Notes: generated from the sequence alone by a model not told the origin. A DNA stretch of 64,000 nucleotides from JAOABC01 sp041287495 (GCA_041287495.1 JBEULE010000033.1:1-64000), one strand, 5' to 3'. Positions 25,096 to 34,715 are shown, counted from the first letter of the stretch. Program-made: numbers and translations.

Positions 25096-27879
25096 ATGGA
25101 TAAAATAGTAATACACGGTGCAAGACAACACAACTTAAAAAACATAGATTTAGAACTACCAAAGAATAAGTTAATAGTTATAACAGGACCTTCCGGATCT
25201 GGAAAATCTTCCTTAGCTTTTGATACAATCTATGCAGAAGGACAGAGAAGGTATGTAGAAAGTCTATCTGCCTATGCAAGGCAGTTTTTAGGACTTATGG
25301 AAAAGCCAGATGTAGACAGTATAGAAGGATTATCTCCGGCAATAGCCATAGATCAGAAAACCACTTCAAAAAATCCCCGTTCAACAGTAGGAACCATCAC
25401 AGAAATTTATGACTATCTTAGACTTCTATTTGCAAGGGTTGGAAAACCTCTCTGTCCCGAATGTGGCCAATCTATAGTGTCTCAATCAGTCCAGGAGATA
25501 ACAGAAAATATCTTAAAACTTCCGGAGAATACAAGGATACAGCTACTTGCACCGTTAGTGAGAGGACAAAAAGGGGAACATAAGGATATCATTGAAAAAG
25601 CTAAAAGAATGGGATATCCAAGGATAAGAATAGATGGAGAGATATATCTTACGGAAGAACTACCACAGAAACTTGAAAGAAATAAAAAACATACCATAGA
25701 GATAGTTGTAGATAGGATAGTTGTTAAACCAGATGTAAAAACCAGACTTTACGACTCTGTAGAACAGTCTCTAAAGTTATCTGATGGAATAGTTGTTGTA
25801 AATCTCGTTGATGAAGATAAAGAGATTATATATAGTGAAAAATTTGCCTGTCCTATCCATAATTTCTCAATACCAGAGCTTTCACCGAGACTATTTTCCT
25901 TTAACTCACCTTATGGAGCTTGTCCTACATGTAAAGGACTTGGAGTTATCCATAAAATAGATGAAAATCTTTTGATAGATGAAAACAGGTCTGCAATAGA
26001 GTCTGTAAGAATATCAGAGAATATATCTTTTAAGTATATTAAAGCTTTTATCGGTGAAGTTTTAGATTACCATGGAGTAAATAGATATACTAAATTTAAA
26101 GACCTTCCAGAAAATATAAAACATGAGATACTATACGGAAGAAAAGATAAATATCCATACTTTGATGGTTTGATTCCACATCTTGAAAGAAAGTATCTCG
26201 AAACAGACCAAGAAAGATTAAGAGAGGAGATAGAAAAATATATAAAAGAGCTTATATGTCCCGAATGTAAAGGTTCAAGATTGAGAAAAGAGGCTTTAAC
26301 TGTGCTTATAGCTGGAAAGAATATACATGATGTTGTCCGGATGAATATAAGAGAAGCATGGGAATTTTTTAAGTATCTTGAAGAAGATTACCAGATGTCA
26401 GAAAAAGACAGAATAATAGCTTCAAAGATACTTAAAGAAATAAAAGAAAGATTAAAATTTCTCATAGATGTTGGACTTGATTATCTGACTTTAGATAGGT
26501 CTGCTACTACATTAAGTGGTGGTGAAGCACAGAGAATAAGACTTGCTACTCAGATAGGTTCAAAACTAACTGGTGTTTTGTATATATTAGATGAGCCATC
26601 AATAGGACTTCACCCAAGAGACACTCAAAAACTTATCTCAACCTTAAAAGAGTTGAGAGATTTAGGAAATACTGTTATTGTTGTAGAACACGACCTTGAA
26701 ACTATAGAAGAAGCAGATTACATAGTTGATATAGGACCAGGAAGTGGAGTTTATGGAGGGCAGATAACGGCTATTGGTACAGTTGAAGAGATAAAACAGA
26801 ACCCTCATTCATTGACAGGAAAGTACCTAAGTGGAAAACTCCATATACCACTACCAAAAGAGAGGAGAAAGCCAACAGATAAATTTCTTACCATATACGG
26901 AGCAAAACAGAATAACCTCAAAAATATAGATGTAAGTATACCGCTTGGACTTTTTGTAGCAATTACCGGAGTATCTGGAAGCGGAAAATCAACACTTATA
27001 TACGATATACTTTGGAAAGAGGCAAAGAAGAGATTTTATCTTTCAAACGAAGAGTCCGGCTTACATGACAAAATAGAAGGTTGGGAACATATAGATAAAG
27101 TTATAAATGTAGATCAATCACCGATAGGAAGAACTCCAAGGTCAAATCCTGCAACCTATACGAAAGTTTTTGACCATATAAGAGAACTATTTGCAAAAAC
27201 TCCGGAATCTGTTTTAAGAGGATATACTCCCGGAAGATTTTCTTTTAACGTAAAAGGTGGAAGGTGCGAAGCCTGCGAAGGAGATGGAGTTGTAAAAATT
27301 GAGATGCACTTTTTACCTGATGTTTATGTAACCTGTGAGGTATGTGGAGGAAAAAGATACAATAAAGAAACTTTATCAATACTCTACAAAGGTAAAAATA
27401 TAGCTGATGTTCTTGATATGACGGTAGCAGAAGCCCTTGAGTTTTTTGAGAATATTCCGGTGATAAGAAACAAACTAAAAGTTTTACACGATGTAGGACT
27501 TGATTATATAAAACTCGGACAACCTGCAACCACATTAAGTGGAGGAGAAGCTCAGAGGATAAAGTTATCAAGAGAACTTTCAAAAAGAGATACGGGAAAT
27601 ACTCTATACTTACTTGATGAACCTACTACAGGGCTTCATTCTCATGATGTAAATAAACTTATACAGGTTTTGATAAAGTTGGTTGAGAAAGGTAATACAG
27701 TTGTTGTTATAGAACATAATCTTGATGTTATAAAATGTGCCGACTGGATAATAGATTTAGGTCCGGAAGGTGGAGATAAAGGAGGCTATATAGTAGCTCA
27801 GGGGACACCTGAACAGGTAGCCCAAAACCCAAATTCCTACACTGGAAAGTTTTTAAGAAGATATATTGAAGGTAGTTGA
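25096..27879 (+). CDS. uvrA: UvrABC system protein A
   Basis: Damage-recognition ATPase of nucleotide excision repair, 927 residues. Two ABC units: first Walker A ITGPSGSGKSSLAFDTIYAE near residue 30, second ITGVSGSGKSTLIYDILW near 625. Zinc modules CPECGQS/CPIH, CPTCKG and CEACEGDG...CEVCGGKRY are intact. Two signatures TTLSGGEAQRIRLA and TTLSGGEAQRIKLS are present. ATG at 25096 follows the recN stop with GGAG inside the recN end. Confidence 0.97.
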   Translation: MDKIVIHGARQHNLKNIDLELPKNKLIVITGPSGSGKSSLAFDTIYAEGQRRYVESLSAYARQFLGLMEKPDVDSIEGLSPAIAIDQKTTSKNPRSTVGTITEIYDYLRLLFARVGKPLCPECGQSIVSQSVQEITENILKLPENTRIQLLAPLVRGQKGEHKDIIEKAKRMGYPRIRIDGEIYLTEELPQKLERNKKHTIEIVVDRIVVKPDVKTRLYDSVEQSLKLSDGIVVVNLVDEDKEIIYSEKFACPIHNFSIPELSPRLFSFNSPYGACPTCKGLGVIHKIDENLLIDENRSAIESVRISENISFKYIKAFIGEVLDYHGVNRYTKFKDLPENIKHEILYGRKDKYPYFDGLIPHLERKYLETDQERLREEIEKYIKELICPECKGSRLRKEALTVLIAGKNIHDVVRMNIREAWEFFKYLEEDYQMSEKDRIIASKILKEIKERLKFLIDVGLDYLTLDRSATTLSGGEAQRIRLATQIGSKLTGVLYILDEPSIGLHPRDTQKLISTLKELRDLGNTVIVVEHDLETIEEADYIVDIGPGSGVYGGQITAIGTVEEIKQNPHSLTGKYLSGKLHIPLPKERRKPTDKFLTIYGAKQNNLKNIDVSIPLGLFVAITGVSGSGKSTLIYDILWKEAKKRFYLSNEESGLHDKIEGWEHIDKVINVDQSPIGRTPRSNPATYTKVFDHIRELFAKTPESVLRGYTPGRFSFNVKGGRCEACEGDGVVKIEMHFLPDVYVTCEVCGGKRYNKETLSILYKGKNIADVLDMTVAEALEFFENIPVIRNKLKVLHDVGLDYIKLGQPATTLSGGEAQRIKLSRELSKRDTGNTLYLLDEPTTGLHSHDVNKLIQVLIKLVEKGNTVVVIEHNLDVIKCADWIIDLGPEGGDKGGYIVAQGTPEQVAQNPNSYTGKFLRRYIEGS

Positions 27880-28015
27880 TTTTTAAAAGTTCTTTGATAT
27901 AACTTAGGCTTCAGTTAAGGCTGAAATAGAAATATAACAGAAAATAGTTTTGTCTGAACCGTGTGGGGTAGAAGTGGTAGAAAAGGATAAATTTTTTATC
28001 GTCTTGTTAAAATGC

Positions 28016-28044
28016 TTGCAATTTTGTTTGAATTACTATATATT
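28016..28044 (+). promoter_or_regulatory. Promoter of tRNA-Ser
   Basis: TTGCAA (28016-28021), 17-base spacer, TATATT (28039-28044), 14 bases upstream of the mature tRNA 5' end. The rest of 27880-28015 has no gene I can see. Confidence 0.65.
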
Positions 28045-28058
28045 ATTTATCTGTTTTC

Positions 28059-28146
28059 GGAGGAGTGGCTGAGTGGACGAAAGCGGGTGATTTGAAATCA
28101 CTTGAGGGTTGACAGCCCTCCGGGGGTTCGAATCCCTCCTCCTCCG
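28059..28146 (+). tRNA. tRNA-Ser (anticodon UGA)
   Basis: A class II tRNA with acceptor stem GGAGGAG/CTCCTCC, D arm, anticodon loop TTTGAAA with anticodon TGA at 28093-28095, a long variable arm and a T arm with TTCGAAT. The discriminator is G and CCA is not encoded. It reads UCA and other UCN serine codons. It stands 119 bases upstream of the DEAD-box helicase with no clear terminator between, so read-through into that gene is possible. Confidence 0.95.
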
Positions 28147-28156
28147 CTTATAAAAA

Positions 28157-28258
28157 AAAGAGGAAACATCCTCTAACGCAACATTAGAGAAATCAAAAAG
28201 TGTCATCTAATGTTCCGAGAGAATCTTTCCTCTTTAAAATTAAACTATTTTAAGGAGG
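28157..28258 (+). promoter_or_regulatory. Leader of the DEAD-box helicase with mutually exclusive hairpins
   Basis: The spacer between tRNA-Ser and the helicase holds four complementary pairs that cannot all form. They are AAAGAGGAAA (28157-28166) with TTTCCTCTTT (28226-28235), AGAGG (28159-28163) with CCTCT (28170-28174), CTCTAA (28171-28176) with TTAGAG (28184-28189), and AACATTAG (28180-28187) with CTAATGTT (28207-28214). The ribosome site GGAGG is at 28254-28258, and CCTC in the 3' arm could pair with its GAGG if the long helix opened. All pairings listed are perfect. A regulatory switch is inference. Confidence 0.55.
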
Positions 28259-28265
28259 CATTTTT

Positions 28266-29459
28266 ATGTCAAATTCATTTCAAGCTCTCGGAATCTCAAA
28301 AGAGATTCTAAAATCAGTTGAATCTATGGGTTATACACAACCTACAGAGATTCAGCAAAAAGCAATACCGTTGGTTATGTCCGGAAAGGATATTGTAGCT
28401 CAAGCACAAACCGGAACCGGAAAAACAGCAGCATTTGGTATCCCATTACTTGAAAAGGTAAATCCTAAAGAAAGGAAGATTCAAGCCATTGTGTTAGTCC
28501 CAACAAGAGAGTTGGCAATACAAGTAGCAAAAGAGCTTAAGGATTTAGGTAAAAACAAGAGAGTTTTTATACTGGCAGTTTACGGTGGAAAATCTATAAA
28601 ACATCAGATAGACTTCTTGAAAAAAGGTAATGATGTTGTGATAGTGGGAACACCGGGAAGAGTTAGAGATCTTATAGAGAGAGGTTATCTAAAACTTGAT
28701 AATGTTAAAACTTTTGTACTTGATGAAGCCGATAGAATGCTTGAGATGGGATTTATTGAAGATATAGAGTTTATTATGTCTGGGCTTCCGGAAGATAGAC
28801 AAAATCTCTTATTTTCTGCTACTATGCCAAAAGAGATTTTACACCTTGCAGAAGAGTTTTTAAAACCAGATTATGAAACTATAAAAGTAAAACCTGATGA
28901 GGTTACGGTAGAGAAGATAAAGCAGATAATATACAGAGTAGATTCTTCTGACCTTTATAAAACATTAAAGGACATACTTACAGAAAACAGTGTTGAAAAA
29001 GTTATAATCTTTACCCAAACTAAACTTGAAGCAGATGAAGTTGCAAGAAATTTAAAGAGAGAAGGATTTAATGCTGAAGCTATCCATGGAGATTTTAGTC
29101 AAAATAAAAGAGAGGCTGTTTTAAGAAAGTTTAGAGTAGGAGAAATTAAAATACTTGTAGCTACAGATGTTGCAGCCAGAGGACTGGATATAAAAGGAGT
29201 TGAACTTGTTGTAAATTACAAACTTCCAAGAGATGTAGAAAGTTATATCCATAGAATTGGGAGAACCGGTAGAGCCGGAAAAGAAGGAACAGCTATCTCA
29301 ATCATGACTTCGGAGCAAGATAAAATATTTGCACAGATACAGAAAAAGATAGGTAAAAGTTTAGAAATTATAAATCTATCTTCAGAAAATATACAGCAAG
29401 AAAAAAAACACCCTAAAAAACGACCTACTTCAAGAAGAAGATTTACCAATAAAAGATAA
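28266..29459 (+). CDS. deaD: DEAD-box ATP-dependent RNA helicase
   Basis: 397 residues with the helicase motifs in order: Q motif (PTEIQQKAIPLV), I (AQTGTGKTAAFG), Ia (PTRELAIQ), Ib (TPGRVRDL), II (DEAD at VLDEADRMLEMGF), III (SATMP), IV-VI (IIFTQTK, ATDVAARGLDIKG, HRIGRTGRAGKEG). A short basic tail (KKHPKKRPTSRRRF) follows, so it is a compact RhlE/CshA-like helicase for RNA remodelling, ribosome assembly or decay. Strong AAGGAGG ribosome site. The leader carries a switch-like structure, fitting the control seen for cold-shock helicases elsewhere. Confidence 0.92.
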   Translation: MSNSFQALGISKEILKSVESMGYTQPTEIQQKAIPLVMSGKDIVAQAQTGTGKTAAFGIPLLEKVNPKERKIQAIVLVPTRELAIQVAKELKDLGKNKRVFILAVYGGKSIKHQIDFLKKGNDVVIVGTPGRVRDLIERGYLKLDNVKTFVLDEADRMLEMGFIEDIEFIMSGLPEDRQNLLFSATMPKEILHLAEEFLKPDYETIKVKPDEVTVEKIKQIIYRVDSSDLYKTLKDILTENSVEKVIIFTQTKLEADEVARNLKREGFNAEAIHGDFSQNKREAVLRKFRVGEIKILVATDVAARGLDIKGVELVVNYKLPRDVESYIHRIGRTGRAGKEGTAISIMTSEQDKIFAQIQKKIGKSLEIINLSSENIQQEKKHPKKRPTSRRRFTNKR

Positions 29460-29468
29460 ATTTTACCT

Positions 29469-29490
29469 CCTCCCCTATGGGAGGCTTTCT
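29469..29490. terminator. Bidirectional terminator between the helicase and L,D-transpeptidase genes
   Basis: CCTCCC (29469-29474), loop CTAT, GGGAGG (29479-29484), then CTTTCTTT on the plus strand and A-rich sequence on the other side. The loop contains the TAG stop of the minus-strand gene. Confidence 0.7.
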
Positions 29491-30260
29491 TTACTTGAAT
29501 CGTAAATTATAACTTCGCTATTTAAAGGAATTAAATCGAAAATTCTCTCAATATCTTCGTTTCTCATAGCAACACAGCCATAACTTATATTCATTCCAAC
29601 ACCTTTTTCACTTTTTTTACTTGTGCCATGTATCATATACTCACTTCCGTTTAATCTCATAGCTCTACTACCAAGTCCATTTTCAGGACTTCCGTAAGGG
29701 ACAACTGGTGGAAGATTAGGTTTATTTCTTCTAGCACTCGGAGGAACTACCCAATCCGGATTTACCTTTTTCTCTGTTATTTTAAACACACCTAAAGGTG
29801 TAGGATACTCTTCACTTCCTGTTCCAACGGGAAAAGTAATGACATATAGTTTTCCATTTTCATCTGCGTAAGGTAAAAACAAACGTTTTCTGTGTATATC
29901 AATATAAACTTTACCAACCTCGAAATTTTTAGGTAATTTAAACCTTAAATCTACTCTTATTATCTGATCTTTTTTTAGCTCAAATGGTTTAACATCCGGA
30001 TTTGCCATTTTTAACTCATAGTATCCAACTTTTAAATTATAAGCAACATCTACGAGATTTTTTTCTCTATCTACTTTGTAGTAATATATATCACCAAATG
30101 TTCCATCTAGATTTACTTCAAATATCTCTAAATTCTTTATATAGAAATGGTCCTTTAACTTAATAAGCTTTTGGTCTGCTCCGTAAACTTTAATCTCAGT
30201 TGCAGAACCTATTTTAATTATAAAAAGTATAAAAGTTATAAAATTTACGATTTTTAACAT
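29475..30260 (-). CDS. L,D-transpeptidase (YkuD family), exported
   Basis: 261 residues with an N-terminal signal peptide (IVNFITFILFIIKIGSA) and a LysM-like or wall-binding middle region. The YkuD catalytic domain shows MIHGTSKKSEKGVGMNISYG followed by CVAMRNEDIERIF. The conserved His and the SYGC catalytic cysteine are present. Such enzymes form 3-3 peptidoglycan crosslinks or attach lipoproteins in the periplasm. Alone on its transcript; a TATAAT at 30310-30315 on the minus strand could be its -10. Confidence 0.88.
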   Translation of the reverse strand: MLKIVNFITFILFIIKIGSATEIKVYGADQKLIKLKDHFYIKNLEIFEVNLDGTFGDIYYYKVDREKNLVDVAYNLKVGYYELKMANPDVKPFELKKDQIIRVDLRFKLPKNFEVGKVYIDIHRKRLFLPYADENGKLYVITFPVGTGSEEYPTPLGVFKITEKKVNPDWVVPPSARRNKPNLPPVVPYGSPENGLGSRAMRLNGSEYMIHGTSKKSEKGVGMNISYGCVAMRNEDIERIFDLIPLNSEVIIYDSSKESLP

Positions 30261-30349
30261 AACTACAGAATAAATTAAACTTATTAAAACTTAGGATTAA
30301 CAGAATAAAATTATACCTTAAAAAGATTTCAGATGATAGTTAAATATCT

Positions 30350-31483
30350 CTACTTACAGATTGAGAATATGTTGAATTTTTCCGTTGTTTCTACCTTTAA
30401 CTTAAGGTTGTAGCTTTGACAGAGTTTCTTTACTATGGTAAGACCTATACCTATTCCTTCTGTAGTTCCAGATTTATCTTCTCGGTAATAGATATCAAAG
30501 ATTTTGTTTTTGTTTTTTATCAAATTTCCAGTGTTTTTTATAGTAAAACAGTTATCATCTATCTCTATAACAATCTCTCCATTTTGGTAGTTATATTTAA
30601 TAGCGTTGTCTATTAGATTTGATAGGACTACTTTCATATCATCTTTGTTTGCAAAAACTTTAAGGTTACTATTTTCAGCTAATTTTACAGTGATGTTTTT
30701 CATATTGATATTTATCTCAAACTTTTCTAACAGTTCTTTTACCAAGGTGTTAATATCTACTTCTTCTCTTGTAGTAGACTTTTTTACCGAAATATAGTTT
30801 AAATTGTTTATGAGAGTTTTTATATACTCTACATTTTTTTCTATGTTATCAAGGTTCTTAGATTTACAATCTCCCTTTTTCTTTATAAGGTATAGGTTTG
30901 TGTTTATAATGGATATAGGGGTTCTGATATCATGGGATATTATCTGTAGAATCTGTTTTAACTTGTCTTCACTATCTTTTATAGGTTTTAGTAATCTTTC
31001 GAAAACAAGGTATCCGAGAATTCCAGAGAGGATAATCACTATTATATCAGATAAAATTATTGAAAGTTTCAATTTTTTAAGCTCATTTTCAATACTATTT
31101 CTATCTACTCCCATCTCTATTTTGTAATTTTTATACTCATCTGATACCAATAAATATCCCTCTAAAGATTCATTTTTGTAAAAACTTACTAAACCATCTC
31201 TATTATAAACACAAATTTTTTCTTCCTTAGAATGGATACATATAAACGTTCCTTTCGGAATGTTTAGTAGAAAAATAGGTTTTTGTAAACCATATCTATC
31301 AATTAAGTTTTTAATCTCAGAAATTTGTTCTTTTAATCTATCTTCTATCTCTGTCATCCTCTGCTCTCTATAAGACAGATATATAGAGTATGACAGGATT
31401 GATATTATAATGAAAACTAAGAATATCAAAAATGTTATAAGCTTTAATTTTAATACCGTAAACTCGCTAATCTTCTTAATCAA
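30350..31483 (-). CDS. Sensor histidine kinase of a two-component system
   Basis: 377 residues: membrane span at about 13-33, an extracytoplasmic sensor of roughly 100 residues, a second span near 140-160, the HisKA H-box IISHDIRTPISIINTNLYLI and the HATPase motifs (NLIDNAIKYN, GIGIGLTIVKKL). There is no HAMP that I can recognise. The gene overlaps the upstream response regulator by 8 bases and forms its cognate pair. The stimulus is unknown; the sensor contains two Cys separated by few residues (FICIHSKEEKICVY), which could respond to redox or metal. Confidence 0.85.
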   Translation of the reverse strand: MIKKISEFTVLKLKLITFLIFLVFIIISILSYSIYLSYREQRMTEIEDRLKEQISEIKNLIDRYGLQKPIFLLNIPKGTFICIHSKEEKICVYNRDGLVSFYKNESLEGYLLVSDEYKNYKIEMGVDRNSIENELKKLKLSIILSDIIVIILSGILGYLVFERLLKPIKDSEDKLKQILQIISHDIRTPISIINTNLYLIKKKGDCKSKNLDNIEKNVEYIKTLINNLNYISVKKSTTREEVDINTLVKELLEKFEININMKNITVKLAENSNLKVFANKDDMKVVLSNLIDNAIKYNYQNGEIVIEIDDNCFTIKNTGNLIKNKNKIFDIYYREDKSGTTEGIGIGLTIVKKLCQSYNLKLKVETTEKFNIFSICK

Positions 31484-32141
31484 TCCTGTATCCTACACCG
31501 GAGATAGTTTTGATTATAGTCTTGTCCTTATCACCTATAAGTTTTCTCAAAAGTTTTATATGGGCTCTCATATTTTCTCCGGAAGGTTGCTGGTCTTTTT
31601 CCCAACATTTTGCCGCTAAGACTTCCTGAGTCACTATACTTCCTCTATTTCTAAGTAGTTGCTCTAAAATACAGAATAGTTTCTGAGTTATATCAACCTC
31701 TTTACCATCTTTTGTCTTCACAACTCTTTTTGATAAATCAACTATCACATCTCCTATTTCTATGGGGGGAATTTCTTTCATATGAACTCTCTTTCCTATT
31801 GCATTTACTCTGGCTATAAGCTCAGGTATCTCAAAAGGTTTAACTATATAGTCATCTGCTCCTATCTCAAATCCTCTTAACTTACTCTCTAACTCTCCTA
31901 AAGCTGTTAACATAATGATAGGAGTTTCTATACCTTTTTCTCTCATCAATTTTGCTACACTGTATCCGTCAATATATGGAAGCATAATATCTAATATTAT
32001 CAAGTCATAACTTAATCTATTTATTAAGTCAATAGCTTCTCTACCATTGAAAGCTGAATCTACTATGTGTCCTTCAAGTTCTAATATCTCTTTTAAATTA
32101 TTATTAAGGTCTACATTGTCCTCTACAATCAGTATCTTCAT
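31476..32141 (-). CDS. OmpR/PhoB-family response regulator
   Basis: 221 residues: receiver with acidic pocket (IVEDN), phospho-acceptor Asp in LIILDIMLPYIDGYS, Thr in IIMLTALGE and Lys in DYIVKPFEIPEL. A C-terminal winged helix follows (RNRGSIVTQEVLAAKCW, then GVGYRID). Its ATG overlaps the stop of the tRNA nucleotidyltransferase fusion gene by ATGA, so regulator and RNA enzyme are translated from one message. Confidence 0.92.
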   Translation of the reverse strand: MKILIVEDNVDLNNNLKEILELEGHIVDSAFNGREAIDLINRLSYDLIILDIMLPYIDGYSVAKLMREKGIETPIIMLTALGELESKLRGFEIGADDYIVKPFEIPELIARVNAIGKRVHMKEIPPIEIGDVIVDLSKRVVKTKDGKEVDITQKLFCILEQLLRNRGSIVTQEVLAAKCWEKDQQPSGENMRAHIKLLRKLIGDKDKTIIKTISGVGYRID

Positions 32142-34675
32142 TTTTTCACCTTACTTAGATAAGTTTCTTCTATATATTTTATGCAATCTTCTTTCGTTTT
32201 AAATTTTCCTTGTAGGTATAGGTTATTTACATCATCAAGTATTTCTTTGAAAAGTGGAGATGGTCTTAAACCTAAATCTATCAAATCCTTTCCAGATATT
32301 ATCGGTTTTGCTATCTTTTTTAAGATATTTATGATGTGTGATGATATCTCATCGTCAGATAGAATAACTGTAAGTGCTACTACCTCAGGCTGTTGTTTTG
32401 ATAACTCTATGTAAGTCTGGATATTCTGTCTATCTGATCTTAAAGTTTCAACATATCTGTATATCTTTTCAAGATTTTTTGCTTCTCTCTCAAAATGATA
32501 GTTTTTCAATATCTTATATCCAATTTCCAATGGTTTGTCAGAAATAAGGACTACAGAATAAAGGAAATTTTTATCTAACTCTCTGTTAAATAGTTCTTTA
32601 AAAAGGTTTATACTGTCCTGTGTTTTTTGTAGTTTTCTTATAAGAAATTCAGATAAACTATCTATGTGGAATATGTACGACAAAACTTTATACTTGTCCA
32701 TAAGTTTTAATATCTCAAAGACATTTTCTTCGTTAAATGTTAGCTGAAACTCAAGTTTTACTCTTCCTGGAGGTGCAAACTCTAATATATTTTTACTTAT
32801 AGATGTAATCAGTAATTTTTCTGTCTTATTTTCAAGTTTAAAGTTAAATCTTCCGGCAAATCTTAAAGCCCTAAGTATCCTTATAGGGTCTTCTATAAAG
32901 CTTACAGGATGTAAAACTCTTATTTTTTTCTCCTTTATATCCTTTAATCCTCCGAAGTAATCTATAAGTTTTCCGAAATTTTCTCCGGTAATCTCTATAA
33001 GAAGTGTGTTTATAGTAAAATCTCTTCTAATTAAATCCTCTCTAACAGAAGCTATCTCTACTCTTGGATAAGCTCCTGGATAGTCATAAACTTCCTTCCT
33101 TGCAGACGTAAAATCTATCTTTAAACCTTCCTCTGTTTTAATATACCCTGTTAAGAACTCTGGATAGTAAAAATAACTTATACTTTTTGATTTTCCATAC
33201 TCTTTAACTACGGCAGTTGCATCTCCTTCTATGAGAATATCTATATCAAGGTTTTTTCTTCCCATAATTATATCTCTAACAATTCCACCAACTAAAAAAG
33301 CTCTAAACCCAAGTTTCTGCGAAAGCTCTCCAATCTCTCTAAGATGTTTAATAATACTCTCTGGAAGATTTCTCTGTAAAGCTGATAGATAATTCCTTTC
33401 CTTAGGTTTTATATTCCATACAATTGTTGAATCTTCTTTAAATAATCTTCTCAGTATACTTTTTCTACTTACTATACCTATAAACTTTCCTCTCTCAACT
33501 ACTGGGAATATCTCCTGGTCTGTTGATTTGAGTAGTTTGATTATATCAAATAGATAGTTGTCAGCCGATAAAACTACACAATCTTCTATAAAGTTATCTA
33601 CTTTTTCAGTTTCAAAGCCGTGTTTTAAAAAGTCCTTTACTACTTTATAGTTTATAACACCTTCAAACCTACCTAAGTTATCCACTACAACATACATTGG
33701 AAAATGAGGTAAATTACTTATATTTCCGAATGTTTCTCCAATTTTTACTGTAGGAACTGTAGTTTCTATGATATCTCTTGCAGTTATCTTTCTCTCTGTT
33801 AGGATAAATTTAAGAAAGTTTACTATTTCCTCTACAGAAAAACCTTTTACTTTTGCTGCTGCTGCGTAGCTGTGTCCTCCTCCTTCAAATACGGATAGTA
33901 TTTTTGCAACATTTATATCATCACTTTTAGACCTTCCTATTATATATACTTTACCTCTTTGTCCAACTACCACAAAGTAGGCATATGCATCTTCTAATAC
34001 TTTTATATATTTAAAAACTTTAGATATATCTTTTGAATACTTTCCTTTATAGTGGGATATAGATATTTTAAGATTCTTAAACTCAACTACCTCTGTATTC
34101 CTTGTTATCTCTTCCATCACGGAAATGTCTTGTATATCAAATCTATCTTCTATTATCTTTCTAACAGTATTTAAATCCACTTTAAACTTAAATAGATACT
34201 CCAATGCTTTTATATCCCTTGTTGTAGTACCTTTAAATTTTAAACTTCCAGTATCTTCATATATACCAAGGGCTAAAATAGTAGCATCTTGGGAAGATAT
34301 TTTTTTCTTTCTCTTTTTTATCTCTTCAACAATTAAAGTGGTTGCAGCTCCAACTTTTTCTATATGAAGCTCTACATTCTCCGGAAAGTTTAAATCTTTT
34401 ATATGATGGTCGTATACGATGATTTTTCCAGTAAAATTATCTGGAAGGTGTTGACTGTCAGTTATGTATATAACTTCTACCTTGGAAAAATCTATTTCAT
34501 CTTTTTTGATAATTTTTTCATCAAATACATCCTTAAACAGATTTAAAGTTTCTATAACAGATGAACTTAAACTGTTAGGTAATACTATTTTTGCCTTTTT
34601 GTTTAGTAATGTAATTCCGTATGCTGAAGATAGAGCATCAAGGTCAGAACCTTCCTGTAGTAATACCACTTGCAT
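32138..34675 (-). CDS. DHH-CBS-tRNA nucleotidyltransferase fusion (CC-, A- or CCA-adding enzyme)
   Basis: 845 residues in four blocks. They are an N-terminal DHH phosphoesterase (VYDHHIKDL; DHHA1 motif GGGHSYAAAAKV near 270), a CBS-domain pair (about 305-430), the nucleotidyltransferase head FLVGGIVRDIIMGRKNLDID (about 465-490) with RRDFTINTLLIE and EDPIRILRALRFAGRF, and a C-terminal helical domain. The head adds C and/or A to tRNA 3' ends; in Aquifex CC-addition and A-addition are split between two enzymes, and this could be either. Here tRNA CCA ends are not encoded (see both tRNAs), so the activity is needed. ATG at 34675. The gene is followed by a two-component pair in one operon and is divergent to tRNA-Leu. 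Confidence 0.88.
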   Translation of the reverse strand: MQVVLLQEGSDLDALSSAYGITLLNKKAKIVLPNSLSSSVIETLNLFKDVFDEKIIKKDEIDFSKVEVIYITDSQHLPDNFTGKIIVYDHHIKDLNFPENVELHIEKVGAATTLIVEEIKKRKKKISSQDATILALGIYEDTGSLKFKGTTTRDIKALEYLFKFKVDLNTVRKIIEDRFDIQDISVMEEITRNTEVVEFKNLKISISHYKGKYSKDISKVFKYIKVLEDAYAYFVVVGQRGKVYIIGRSKSDDINVAKILSVFEGGGHSYAAAAKVKGFSVEEIVNFLKFILTERKITARDIIETTVPTVKIGETFGNISNLPHFPMYVVVDNLGRFEGVINYKVVKDFLKHGFETEKVDNFIEDCVVLSADNYLFDIIKLLKSTDQEIFPVVERGKFIGIVSRKSILRRLFKEDSTIVWNIKPKERNYLSALQRNLPESIIKHLREIGELSQKLGFRAFLVGGIVRDIIMGRKNLDIDILIEGDATAVVKEYGKSKSISYFYYPEFLTGYIKTEEGLKIDFTSARKEVYDYPGAYPRVEIASVREDLIRRDFTINTLLIEITGENFGKLIDYFGGLKDIKEKKIRVLHPVSFIEDPIRILRALRFAGRFNFKLENKTEKLLITSISKNILEFAPPGRVKLEFQLTFNEENVFEILKLMDKYKVLSYIFHIDSLSEFLIRKLQKTQDSINLFKELFNRELDKNFLYSVVLISDKPLEIGYKILKNYHFEREAKNLEKIYRYVETLRSDRQNIQTYIELSKQQPEVVALTVILSDDEISSHIINILKKIAKPIISGKDLIDLGLRPSPLFKEILDDVNNLYLQGKFKTKEDCIKYIEETYLSKVKK

Positions 34676-34698
34676 TTTAAAACCTTTTAGATTATAAT
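34670..34698 (+). promoter_or_regulatory. Promoter of tRNA-Leu
   Basis: TTGCAT (34670-34675), 17-base spacer, perfect TATAAT (34693-34698), 17 bases upstream of the tRNA. The -35 box physically contains the reverse of the start codon (34673-34675) of the divergent nucleotidyltransferase gene. Confidence 0.75.
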
Positions 34699-34715
34699 GT
34701 ATATCTACTTTGTAA

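Noticed and set aside
27905..27930. TTCAG/CTGAA hairpin as uvrA terminator
   Set aside because: Only five pairs and no T tract.
28059..28150. Possible attachment site for a mobile element at tRNA-Ser
   Set aside because: No integrase and no duplicated tRNA 3' end were found nearby; the accessory region is far away.
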